Assembly (NCBI RefSeq): GCF_031753505.1
Contig: NC_089687.1
Span: 36,851,001-36,915,000 of the forward strand
DNA: 64,000 nt
Source: Anomalospiza imberbis
Lineage: Eukaryota; Chordata; Aves; Passeriformes; Viduidae
Reading direction: 5' to 3'
Part shown: piece after piece, positions 47,676 to 58,175 of the stretch
Layout: every line of letters starts with the position of its first letter
Position numbering within the stretch: position 1 is the first letter of the stretch
Position numbers and translations under genes: made by a program
The notes under the pieces: model-generated
The model's input: only the letters and a program-made list of their open reading frames with translations
What the model was told of the DNA's origin: nothing
Databases searched by the model: none

Positions 47676-47800
47676 CTGCGTCCAGAGAGCAGGAGGGGAA
47701 GAGAGAAAAAAAAAAACAAAAGAATAAAAATAAAGAAAAAAGAAGGGGAAGGAAGAAAAATTTTTTTTTTCCAATGAAAAAGGGGAGAAAAGAAACACCA
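47676..47800 (-). promoter_or_regulatory. AGAP1: Extended polypyrimidine tract upstream of the cassette exon
   Basis: On the transcript strand this 120-base stretch is mostly U and C: UUCUUUUCUCCCC, an interruption near 47770, then a long U-rich run ending CCUGCUCUCUGGACGCAG. Tracts this long are typical binding platforms for U2AF and PTB-class regulators of alternative exons. The tract is seen in the sequence; the regulation is inferred. Confidence 0.5.
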
Positions 47801-48309
47801 AAAAGCATGTGAAGTAAAATACAAGCACTAGCCTGTTCACACGCGAAGAGCTACACACAGAAAATGCACACAAGGACCACTCAGCCCCTGCAATCCACAG
47901 CCAATGTGGAAAACCTCATATTCAGAGTGATTCTTCTTTCAGTCACCACAACATGACACAATTTGACAAGATTAAATGGATCTGCTATTGGAATAGACAA
48001 AACAGACCAGTAGAAGCTAAAAAAAAAAAAAAATAAAACAAAAAAGGAAAAAAAGGCAGGGAGTATTTGTGCAGAAGATACAGGACTGGACAAAACAGCT
48101 ACTGTAAAATGTGATTTACTTCACGACAAAACACAGCCAGACAGGAGCTCCTTTTCCTCCAAAAGCCTGTGGGGATCACTTGGTGCCCAGAGTTCACCCT
48201 TAAACCTCCTTTTTACATCATCCCCTTTAGAAACTGAGGTGATGATGTAATGACCTCAATTCCTCACCCCAACAAATGTTCTTTGTAGCACTGAGCTCAA
48301 AGGAAGTAA

Positions 48310-48418
48310 AATCATAAAATCCCAGAATGGTTTGGGTTGGAAGGGACCTCAAAGCCCATCCTGTTCCACCCTCTGCCATGGGCTGGGATACTTTTCACTA
48401 TCCTAGGCTGCTCCAAAA
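48310..48418 (-). mobile_element. CR1 LINE 3' fragment
   Basis: Antisense CR1: ATCATAAAATCCCAGAATGG, TTTGGGTTGGAAGGGACCTC and CCTAGGCTGCTCC. Confidence 0.9.
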
Positions 48419-48754
48419 TTCCTCCCCCACTGCAAAATCAAAATGTTTATTTGGAAAGGAGGAAAAAAAAACCCCTCTACTCTTTACAGAGAATAGCAAC
48501 ACCCTTGTTTTAGAATTGACCCAAACTTTGACATCCTCTGAGCTGCTGCTTCACAATTAGCAGAAAATCTGGCTGAAAAGCACTCTGTTCCCAGGCTCAT
48601 TAGGGGAGAGCACATTTTCACCTTCTTTAGAATCTTTAAAACACTTTGCTTAGGCTGGGTTTCCTCACACAGGAACCAGATGAAACATCTGAGTAGACCA
48701 GGACACCCCAGGGCCACTGGAAGAACAGGGAACTGCTGGAATTCCCATATCTGG

Positions 48755-48852
48755 AAGTGTGCAAATGGCATTTGGATGTGGGACAGGGTTTAGTGGTGAA
48801 CACGACGGTGCTGAGTTGATGGTTGGACTCAAAAGTCTTCTAAGGGACCTCA
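48755..48852 (+). mobile_element. Degenerate CR1 3' fragment
   Basis: Weak sense CR1 resemblance: GGGTTTAGTGGTGAACACGA, then GATGGTTGGACTCAAAAGTC. The terminal octamers are absent. Confidence 0.5.
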
Positions 48853-49932
48853 GACCCTTCTCCCTCCCACCACAGATGTCCCTCACTCTTCAGGACGTCA
48901 TCCACACCCCACAACACAGCCAGTACCAGGATACAGTAATTTTAAATTTTTCCTTCAATATTTACGAGGGAATTTCTATAATGCCCCACGGAACTCAGAC
49001 CAACCAGCTGCCCACAGGGAAAAGGAACAGTGACAAGAAGTCACTCCAGGCTTCAACAAAAAGCTCCATTTTCAGCTGAAGAATTAAAGCTGGAAGAGCA
49101 CTGCCTGAACCCCCCTGACTGTTAAGCCAGGTATGATTTGAATAAAGCCATCTGCAGGCTTTAATGCTCCATACTGAAAGGGAGGACTGCATTCTGAGTG
49201 ACATCATCAAATCTAAAAGAGTTTCCATTGGGTGCATCCTTCAAGCTGGAAAAACCCTTTCATTTAAAGACCTGTTTAAGAAGTCTCTGAACTAGAGAGG
49301 CACAATTGCCCTGCAGAAAACTTGTTTTTCCTCTGAAACATTTACATATAAATAGGCAAAATCGAGGTTTGGCACCCCTCTGAAAGGGAAGATGGTCTCC
49401 AGTGCACAGAGACCCTTTGCCAGTGCCTTTCCCATTTTTCACACTTTAATGGCATGTTTTGCGTGCAGGAGTGAACCTGCAGCCTGCTTTTCTATTAACC
49501 TATTGATGAAATAATCCATTTTAATGCGTTAAGTGTCAGGCCTTTCCCTTCCCTTTAAACAAAGGGGCTTTTTTCACAGAGATGCTGAGGTCCTGATACA
49601 TCCACATGCATCCTTTGGCATCGATTAGGCTCCTGCCTGCTTCCTCCAGGTGCTCTCCTGCCTTTAAGGATTCAGTAAGAGTTTGGACGCTGCCAAGCAA
49701 AACCTCTGCAGGGTGATTGATGTGCCAGGGAGAGCAGAGCCATCCTACCCTGCCTGCTTCTGGAATTACACACTGCTGTTACCCACAGCCACGCTGGAAC
49801 AGGCCCTGCAGGTCATTATCTGCCTGCTTTGTCTTTCTATTATTTCCCAAGATATTCAGTTTGTCTGCTCTTGCTTCACTTCCTGGTCCCCAGAGTAAAC
49901 CCAACAAAAGCTCTTGTTGCCAGCTCCACAGA

Positions 49933-50067
49933 TATCTATCTATATCTGTATCTATATCTGTATCTATATCTGTATCATCCATATCATCTATATCTATACC
50001 ACCCATATAATCTATCTACATCTATGTCTATTATCCAAATCTATTTTCTATATCATATATATGTGAT
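49933..50067. repeat. (ATCTAT)/(TATCTG) variant tandem repeat
   Basis: Begins with a near-perfect 12-base unit (TCTATATCTGTA) repeated about three to four times, then decays through ATC/TAT variants. The repeating YL codons in one frame are an artefact of this repeat. Confidence 0.92.
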
Positions 50068-50083
50068 TGAGGTTGGGGTTGGA

Positions 50084-50152
50084 AACCAGCTGGGGTTTCT
50101 TTGATGAAGTATATATCATATATATGCTTAATCAAAGAAACCCCAACTGGTT
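50084..50152. repeat. Near-perfect 33-bp inverted repeat with a 3-base loop
   Basis: Arms at 50084-50116 and 50120-50152 differ at three of 33 positions, with CAT between them. The outer part is AACCAG...GGGGTTTCTTTGAT and the inner part is TA-rich. One of the three mismatches is a G-U wobble in RNA of either strand. It adjoins the tandem repeat ending near 50067. Confidence 0.92.
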
Positions 50153-50483
50153 ATCAATAAAATGCTGTAGGAAATACTTAATACTCTAACAGGAAAACTC
50201 CCAAACAAACAAACAAAAAAAAGATCTTTAAGGCAGACTGATTTTTGAAGTAATTTCTGAAAGTATGTTTTCTTCCCAAAAGTGCCACCAAGAGGTGTTT
50301 CTAACTAAAGATTCCAGGAAGAAAGACAACCAGACAAACTTTCTCAAACCTCAAACATCTGGAATGAAGTTAACAACTTCCCAGCATTTAATTTAACTTT
50401 TACTGAAGTGGCAAACAGTATTGGTCCTGGGATATTGAGGACCCAGGGAAGCTGTGGCTGCCCCATCAAGATCAAGCCCAACA

Positions 50484-50635
50484 TCTGATAAAACACCTCC
50501 ATGGCCACTGAGCCACACCACAAAGTGCCACATTTACCCACGTTTTGAACACTCCAGGGATGGTGACTCCACCACTGCCCCAGGCAGCCTGTTCTGATTC
50601 CTGAGCACCCTTTCAGTGGAGAAACTGTCCTTGTC
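50484..50635 (-). mobile_element. CR1 LINE 3' fragment, older subfamily
   Basis: Antisense: CCACAAAGTGCCACATTTAC, CTCCAGGGATGGTGACTCCA, CCAGGCAGCCTGTTCTGATT and CCTTTCAGTGGAGAAA. Matches the copy at 54555-54716 in structure. Confidence 0.8.
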
Positions 50636-51309
50636 CCTGACCAGGGGGTGGTGGTGGCAGCTGCAGCTGTGGCAGGACATCCAGCAGGATGTGGGGACAC
50701 AGATCATCCCTTTGCTGGTGCCTCTGAGTGCTCCCTGTGAGCTGAACTGCCCCCACTGGAGCAGAAGAAACTTTTACACCTGCACATCTCAGAGTGAGAA
50801 GAGCTCTTTTGGTACAGCAAGGAAGAAAGCAGGCTTCAGGACAGCCTTTTGTTAAGATATGGAGGAGCTGGGAATCAATTAAACTTAATCACTCCCAATT
50901 AGCACCTCTCTTTGTATTTGCTCAGGCAATAACTTTACAGCTGTGAGCAGACAGAATTTCTGTGTTTGCCTTCTTTAATGGGGCTGCTATTTATTCTCTG
51001 CTAATGCAGCTGCTTGTCCTGCCCAGTTTTGATTAGTCAGGTTCTGCAGTAAATATGTTTACTACCACCATCATCACGGAGCAAAAAGCAGGAGGGGTTT
51101 GTAGGAAGGGTTTAAACCCAGTGTGATCTGAGGACACATCTGTTTGTTACCTGGGAAGTTCTCTAAGGATGCTCAGGATATTACAGTCAACAAAACCCCG
51201 CGTTAACCCTTTCCAACCTGCTCCAATTCAGTCCTTTTTCCATTTTGATAAGCAGAAACACGCTTTTATTCCTGGCAGAGTGTTCACACGCACAGTCTAA
51301 CCCTGATCA

Positions 51310-51500
51310 CCTCCCTCCAGTGCTGCAGTGAGGCGTTCCAGATGTGCTAATGCCACCTCTGGTCTGGCTGTGACAGAGTTCTTGGCTGATTAGATAAATA
51401 GTCCTCAGACAGCTGATTAAAAACTGCCGTGGCTGTGTGTCCGAGCCTGGCCAGCCATGTTGGAGGTGGAATTACATGAATTACATCCCTGGAGTGTGCT
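51310..51500. promoter_or_regulatory. Candidate conserved noncoding element
   Basis: Repeat-free, with GTTCTTGGCTGATTAGATAA, CAGACAGCTGATTAAAAACT and GGAATTACATGAATTACATC. TGATTA cores recur three times. Motif-based call only. Confidence 0.32.
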
Positions 51501-51786
51501 GAGCGGTGCTGATTAAATGAGGCACGCCACAGCCCTCAGCATCAATTATCAGAAATAATAGGATCTCTGCACCCAGGCTGGGGGAAGGGGGCTGGCGTGT
51601 CATGTGCTTCCCAGAGCATCTTCCCAGTGCCCAGTGCCAGAAATAAAACCAGCCAGGCACCCCAGCAGTGCTGCTCTGCTCGGGCTGTGCAGCAACTGAA
51701 CACCGGGGAGGAGGCTGAGGAAAATCCTCCTCACGGCACAGCCCAGGGCAGCTTCTCCAGGTAACACCTGCCCAGGAAAATGGCTT

Positions 51787-52384
51787 TGTAGCATCTCGGG
51801 GCTCTGTGGTCAAGATGACCCCGGGATGGTAAAAAGTCTTTTCCTCCCAGCCAGAGCAGAAGTCCAGATGCGCTGGTTTTGCTTCTCCAGGTTGTTTGTT
51901 TCGTCTTATCTATAACATTCTCTCTCTGACCTGCTGAGCTCTGTCTAGCAGGTCGGATCATGGCAGCCTGCCCTCTAGGGCGGTGTTTACATTTTATACT
52001 ATGAACTACGTGTTCTTTATTTATGATAAATTCCCAATACCTATCACCCATGTTAGACAGTGTGTCTCTACTCTAAACCAATAAAAGTGTCACCATCACA
52101 GTGAAAGATGGAGGACAAGAAGAAGGAGAAGGGCAAGACACACCTAAATTCCTTCATCTTGCCTCCTGAACCCCATTTAAAAAAAACCCAAAATTCTACT
52201 TTTTCACCCTGTGTCACTTAACTCAAACTCTTGTGACCTGTAAATCTTCACAAAGAGTTGGCAGTTTTTTCCACGGGCTAAAATCGAAGCCACAGCTGTT
52301 TTAGACTTCGTGCCAAGGTCTCTGAGCCCCCGCCAGGGTCTCGAGACAGCCAGGGCAGCCAGAGGGATGTGCTGGGTTCCCACA
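51787..52384. mobile_element. Probable solo LTR (about 600 bp)
   Basis: Bounded by TGTAGCATCTCGG at the left and GGGTTCCCACA at the right, giving the TGT...ACA ends expected of an LTR in either direction. TTTTATA at 51992-51998 (TATAAAA on minus) and AATAAA at 52080-52085 lie inside, so orientation is ambiguous. An internal 8-bp perfect inverted repeat, GACCTGCT/AGCAGGTC, is at 51928-51954. I believe this sequence is a high-copy passerine repeat, from memory only. Flanks TGGCTT and GTAAGA do not form a target-site duplication, so the ends may be off. No retroviral genes are present. Confidence 0.6.
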
Positions 52385-52539
52385 GTAAGAGGCAGATGGG
52401 AGGCAAAGCTGAATATTTAGGGATAAACTTCAGCCCTCCCCCTGCTCTTCCTCGAGTTTTCCTGCACCGCATGGGGTTACATCAGGGGCAGGCTGGGGAG
52501 TTTCCTCTCTTCTGAGTTAGCAGCTTGTCCAACAAGCTG

Positions 52540-52680
52540 TCTGGTCAGAGGATTGCAAAGATTTCATTGAGAGGCAGCTCAGGACATTCTCGCATCATGC
52601 AAATTCGTCTCTGCGACTCTGATGGGGCTTGACATTATCTTATCCTTTGTGAAAGCAGAAATGACAGAAATTCCTTAAAA
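52540..52680. promoter_or_regulatory. Candidate conserved noncoding element with octamer site
   Basis: GCAAAGATTTCATTGAGAGG, then CGCATCATGCAAATTCGTCT, which carries a consensus ATGCAAAT octamer, then GCTTGACATTATCTTATCC. Repeat-free and retaining CpGs. Conservation untested. Confidence 0.35.
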
Positions 52681-52852
52681 AAGGGTTAGAAAAACCCCAA
52701 GACAAACCCCAGGCCTATCTAATATAGATCTATACATAAATATGTATATCTAAGTAAAATCTACCGGATACATTGTATTTCAAGACCGGTCCAACACTAC
52801 ATTTTAAAATTAAAAAGTGCCACAAAGTGCATGGATCTTATACCAAACACAG

Positions 52853-52923
52853 ACTCATAAAATGGTTTGGGTTGGATGGGACCTTAAAGACCACCTGGTT
52901 CCAGCCCCTGCCATGGCAAGGGA
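52853..52923 (-). mobile_element. Short CR1 3' fragment
   Basis: Antisense CR1: ACTCATAAAATGGTTTGGGT, then GGGACCTTAAAGACCACCTG. Confidence 0.85.
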
Positions 52924-54339
52924 TGATAAGTACGTTCACTCTTTTTCTATTTATTAAACCAGACTTTCCACAATGAACCATCTTTAAACACCTGAATGTG
53001 ACTCTGAAGTTTCCCAACATTTCTGTTTGGAGCAGAAGGGATTATAATTATTATGTGTCTCAAAATACCAACAAAAAAAAATAAATGGGGAGACAGAAGA
53101 TATTTCACATGGCAACAGTCCTGAATAGGCCCTTTTTGGACTCCAGAACACTCAGAAAAAACAAGCTGATGTAAATTAAATTAATAAAAGTGCTAAGTTA
53201 CAGAAATTTCCTCAAATGCAACTCAAACTGTATGGTACAAAATCCCAGCTCTTTCCTCTGCAACTGAAATCCTTTCCCATGCTCTATTTTAAATGCACAC
53301 AACACTCTAAAAGTAATACTTCAAATCATATTAATAGTTAATTACGTTTGGCTTCTCTTCAGCTTTGAACATTTCAAATGAAGGGGGAAAAAAATGAAAA
53401 CACATTCATACTTCTGCTAGTGACAGGGGAAAAGAAGTTACTTTAATTAAACATTTCTAAAAAATGTTTTTAGTTATTTTTTTCCCCCCTTGCAATATTT
53501 CTCCATCCAAACTTCTGCAGTAGGTAAAGGACCCACTAAAAGATTTCAGTGCCTTTCCAATACACTATAAACATACAAGATTCCAATTGACAAAAAGGAA
53601 ATGGTAATTGGAAACATTTTTCTCAGTTTTTCATTATCTGAAGCAGAAAATTATGGCTCTTTTCTACATACACACACACAAAAAAAAATCCTTTTCAACC
53701 ACCTAGAAAAATTGTCTTTTAATAAAAGCTTTAAATTATACTATCATATTTCAAAGGCAATGAACAGTTAAAGCAGCTAATCAAAGGTATAATTATTTAA
53801 TGACTCCGACTCCTGCTATGTAACAGGGCTGGAATGGCTTGGCTGTGATCAGCAGACCCCCAGCTCCAGCTCTGCACAACAAGCTGGGAGCATTCCAGCC
53901 ACCCATTCCCAAGGTTAGCTCCTCCAATTTTGGCTGACTTCACCAGGCCAGCTGAGCTATTATGGAATTAAGGGAATCAGTTTGTCACTGCTTTTTTTGT
54001 ACACATCTGGACTTAAGAAAACCCCACAAAACGACCATAAGAGGTTTTCCTGCAGAGGAAACAAAAATATTTCCCTGAAAAAATGGGATTTGTCAAGATC
54101 ATAATTGATTTTTTTTCTTTCACTTTTAATACTACATGACAGTTTTCTGTAAACCCCAGCTGGCCTACTCCAGTAATTCAAATGTAAAACACCCCCCCTG
54201 CAAATGTGTTTATTGAAAATCTGTCTTAAATGCATTTTAATATTTTTATTGAAAGGAATCTTTATTAATTTACTCCAAGTGAGTGAAGCACTGGGCAAGC
54301 AGAGCCTCTGACTCCATTCCATTGCTTTTCTCATGTCTT

Positions 54340-54510
54340 TTACAACTGGAAATATGACTGGAGTAACATGTAATCACCAGGCATTAATTACCAGAGCTAT
54401 CCAGGAGTGTACAGTGCACCTTGGCTTATTTTTGATTTATAACAGAGCAGTCTGTGCCATTACATCTGAGCCTCAACCCTAAATATGAATTTCAATTATA
54501 ATTTTTTTCT
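54340..54510. promoter_or_regulatory. Candidate conserved noncoding element
   Basis: Contains CCAGGCATTAATTACCAGAG, GGCTTATTTTTGATTTATAA and GAATTTCAATTATAATTT. It is AT-rich, repeat-free and ends before a T run at 54523. Confidence 0.28.
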
Positions 54511-54554
54511 TGTACTAAATTCCTTTTTTTTTTTTTTTGGCTACACAGCTAGAT

Positions 54555-54716
54555 TTCACAGAATCACAAAGGTTGGAAAAGACCTCTAAGATAATCAAGT
54601 CCAACATGTGACTAAATGTCACAAAGCCCAACAGCAAAGTGCCACAAATACTCATTTTTTGAGCGCTTCCAGGGATGGTGACTCCACCACTTCCCTGGGC
54701 AGCCTGTTCCGACTGA
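54555..54716 (-). mobile_element. CR1 LINE 3' fragment, older subfamily
   Basis: Antisense: CACAGAATCACAAAGGTTGG, AAAAGACCTCTAAGATAATC and CCAGGGATGGTGACTCCACC. Confidence 0.88.
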
Positions 54717-55019
54717 TGCAAGATATTGGACCCTCTGGAATTTCAAAGCTATTCCCATTTCTACCCAGTTGTCTTGATCCTGGGGTCAGTGTCATGCTTG
54801 TCACCGGGATCGTGGGAGCTCAGGTGACACCAGCACTGGGGTGGCACTGGCAACCAGACACGGTGGAGCTGCCCCTCCCAGCTCTGCACCCTGGGGGACT
54901 TCAGGATCAAAGGGGACACCCAGGGACACTGCACCTGTGGCACCTGTGACAACAAACCCTGCTTGATGGGACATCAAAGCCACCGGGGCTTTGAGAGGCC
55001 TCCTGGCAAAGCTGCCACT

Positions 55020-55085
55020 GTCAGGGAATGGCTCGGGTTGGAAGGGGCCCCCAGTCCGAGCTCCCTGCAAGAACAATTCTGTGAC
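55020..55085 (-). mobile_element. Possible degenerate CR1 scrap
   Basis: GGGAATGGCTCGGGTTGGAA followed by GGGGCC resembles a CR1 tail; the rest has diverged. Confidence 0.35.
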
Positions 55086-55697
55086 ACAAAATTTACCTTC
55101 ACTAAAGCCCTCTCAATGCACCTGGAAGCAGCAGGAAAAAAGGCTGAAGAGGAAGCAGAATTTGGGGGAAGAATCCAGCTCTCATTTCCTGGAGATCTTT
55201 TGTAGATACAAGTGATGAAGAATTTGATTTTCCCAATGCCCAGGTTAGGCATCAGCGTCGCTTTGATATTCCAGCTCTGACTTACTCTGAAATGTAAACT
55301 ACTGAATGGAAATCAGAATTACTGTTACCACCTCCCATTTTGCTCACCTTTAATCCACATCATCCATCCTATTGCAAAAGGGAAGTTCACACTAGGTAAA
55401 TAAAAACTGAGGCACACACCAACACACAAACCCCGTATTTGTGTATATCTAACATAAACATGAGTTCTTTGTGACTTTCCACCACTTGTGAAAATGAGCA
55501 GGAGCCAGCCTGCCAGTGTTGGGTGTTAATTGTTCAGCATGTCACCCTGCTTGTGGTGCAACTTCTCATGTGAGAGTAGGGATTCCCCACTGGAAAAATC
55601 CTGCTTGGAGAGATTCATTGTGCTCACTTTCCCTACAAAGTGCTCAGCCACCTGTGATGATTATTTCTCTATTAACCTGAATTATCATGCTAAAACA

Positions 55698-55738
55698 AGG
55701 GAATCATTTAGGCTGGAAAGGACCTTCTGATCATCTCC
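55698..55738 (-). mobile_element. Short CR1 3' scrap
   Basis: GGGAATCATTTAGGCTGGAA then AGGACCTTCTGATCATC, the antisense CR1 tail. Confidence 0.55.
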
Positions 55739-55957
55739 CTTTTTGCCTGAGCTTCTACATCACCCTGCAGTGACAGAGCAGGAGACTTCCAGTTCCTTGC
55801 CTTGGCTAAATTGGAAAACACAGACCTGCAGATGTTGGGTCCTTCAGTACAAGGAGAACAACCTGAGCATGGAGGTTCACTGGAACTCTGAGTTTGGCAG
55901 AAGCTCCTACCCTGGAGTGCACCCACAACTCCCACAGACGTAGCTGTGTTAGCAGGA

Positions 55958-56208
55958 AATAGGACAGGACACGGGGGAATGGTTTGAAACCACCAGAGGG
56001 AAATTGGGATCTTGGGAAGGAATTGTTCCCTGGGAGGGTGGGCAGGCCCTGGCACAGGGTGCCCAGAGCAGCTGTGGCTGCCCCTGGATCCCTGGCAGTG
56101 CCCAAGGCCAGGCTGGACAGAGCTTGGAGCAGCCTGGGACAGTGGAAGGTGTCCCCGCCCATGGCAGGGGGTGGAACAGGATGGGCTTTGAAGTCCCTTC
56201 CAAACCAA
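55958..56208 (+). mobile_element. CR1 LINE 3' fragment (about 250 bp)
   Basis: Sense CR1: GGACAGGACACGGGGGAATG, GGGAGGGTGGGCAGGCCCTG and AAGTCCCTTCCAAACCAAAC. Confidence 0.93.
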
Positions 56209-56989
56209 ACCTTCTTAGGAATAAATCTATTAATTTGCATTTTAAAACTCCTCAGAGCCTGCACAATGAAACAGCCACCTCGAATGGGACAAAGCAATGT
56301 CCCAGCACTGGGACAAAGCAGCATGGAATTCTCACAAGGAGTTTACCTTCCCAAACCCACTGCTCAAGCAGTGCTTACTGCACAGGTCTCAACCTCTCTG
56401 GGGAAGGAGTCTTAACCCAGCCCTCTTCTTAGGGAGAAATTAGGCACTAAGACATCCAGTGGGAACAGAAAAATTCTTTCCAAGGGCAGAGACAACATTT
56501 TGTCTCCTCTCCACAGACTGCATTTCCAAGGGCGTCACCCACAGGAAGTTGCTATCACCTATGGCTATCTTGGCTGGGGCTCCTCAGATTTGATGTTAAT
56601 TTGCACAATACCAGTGAATAACGTAAAAACTATGAAGATGTTTGTTGTGATTTGCTATTACCCAGCTCTGCCCAGATCTTTGCACAAATCCATCCAGCTC
56701 AGGGTTGTGGCTGCTCTTACACAAAGGTTGTCATCCCTGTAATTTGACTTTTGTAATTTTTTTTTTTCCCCAAAAGCTGTGGTTGCTGGAAATCCCTGGG
56801 GAGCTGCTGTGGTTAGCTCTGGAATGAAGTTGAGAAGAGAAGGATGGGATTTGCTATTTGGATATTTTGACCATTAGGCAGAGCCCACACAAACACCACA
56901 TGGCTGAGGGACCAAGCCATGAATTAAGAGACTTGTGCCAAAATCATGCTGCCTTTCACCTTTCCAGCAAAACCCTGAGTAACAACTCA

Positions 56990-57190
56990 GATAAATATTA
57001 AAGATAAATATTAAATCCTGAATTTACATCAGCTGCTGGTGTCACAGGCTCCCTCACAAGCCCCAGCTCTGTGTTGTTAACTACTAACTGGCTCAACCAC
57101 ACGCCTGTTACTGATCGCTTATTGAATAATGGAAGTGACACAACTGATAAAAGGTTTCAATCCTGGAAAAAAATGATTTATAGTATTTCA
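56990..57190. promoter_or_regulatory. Weak candidate noncoding element
   Basis: Repeat-free, with GTTAACTACTAACTGGC, CTGATCGCTTATTGAATAAT and GACACAACTGATAAAAGG. Low confidence. Confidence 0.18.
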
Positions 57191-57973
57191 CTCCACTGGC
57201 ACTGTTATTTGTGTGACAAATGGTTGGACAGACACCAGTTAATCTCCACACACCTCCAGCTCGGATGTGGCAGCTCCTGCTGGAGCATCCAAATAATCAG
57301 GTCCAGCCAACAACGCAGCCACGCTGGCGTGAGGGGCTGAATGCTGGCATTGCATCAAGGCTGAGCCCCAAATCAATTCACCCAGTGGATTTTATTTTTC
57401 AGTGGTGGTGGGGGCAGGCAGAGCATGGCTGGGAAGAGGAATATTCTAAAGAAGCAGGAAGGGGCAGCTCAGGAGATCGGCCCCGCTCCTCCAGCGCAGA
57501 GATGAAATCATCAACACCAGAGAGGCATCAATGGTTTCATCAGAAGACTCCAGATCCTTCATGGATTTTTCCTGATGGCCAAAGCTGAGCTGCAGCATCA
57601 CCCACAGCTGTCAAGGCTGTTATGCTGCAGTGTAGTATCTCTGTGCACTGCAAATCCCACCTTGCCCTCCGCTGGGAGAGAAGGATGGGGCTGCTTTTGA
57701 GGCAGAATAGGCCAGGATTTCCCCCCCTTGAGAAATGAATGGGGTTTAAAATTTACAAGCAGCACATCAACAGCAGCTTTATCTCACTGGCTGTGTCAGC
57801 AGCATCCTGCTCCCTGCAGAAGTCAAACCTCTTTTATCAAGCCACTCCTTCAAAAGCAGCAAACCCCTCAGAGTGCTGAGCTGCCAGGAGTCTGCATGGT
57901 TCTCTTGGGTTACTTTTCAGCTTTGCACCCAAAACCTGCCATTGTTCTCATTCAAAATATCATTCCCACGTCT

Positions 57974-58008
57974 ATAAAAATCATAAATCATAAAAATCAT
58001 AAAAATCA
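57974..58008. repeat. (ATAAAAATC)n short tandem repeat
   Basis: About four imperfect units of a 7-9 base word (AAATCATA type), joined directly to the CR1 fragment at 58009. Confidence 0.85.
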
Positions 58009-58175
58009 TGCCATGGGCAGGGACACCTCCCACTGTCCCAGGCTGCTCCAAGCCCCATCCAGCCTGGCCTTGGACATTCCAGGGATCCAGGGGCAGCCAC
58101 AGCTTCTCTGGGCACTGTGCCAGGGCCTGCCCACCCTCCCAGGGAGGATTTCTTCCCAATATTTCATCTAAACCT
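58009..58175 (-). mobile_element. CR1 LINE fragment lacking its usual 3' end
   Basis: Antisense CR1 from GCCATGGGCAGGGACACCTC through CACAGCTTCTCTGGGCACTG to GAGGATTTCTTCCCAATATT. The usual terminal GGTTTGGGTTGGAAGGGACC part is missing and replaced by the adjacent tandem repeat. Confidence 0.9.

Noticed and set aside
49829..50104. A frame with alternating Tyr-Leu residues
   Set aside because: A direct translation of the TATCTG/ATCTAT tandem repeat.
36930..52384. A full endogenous provirus spanning the LTR-like pieces
   Set aside because: The three pieces are of different types, are separated by AGAP1 exons and CR1, and have no gag, pol or env sequence between them.
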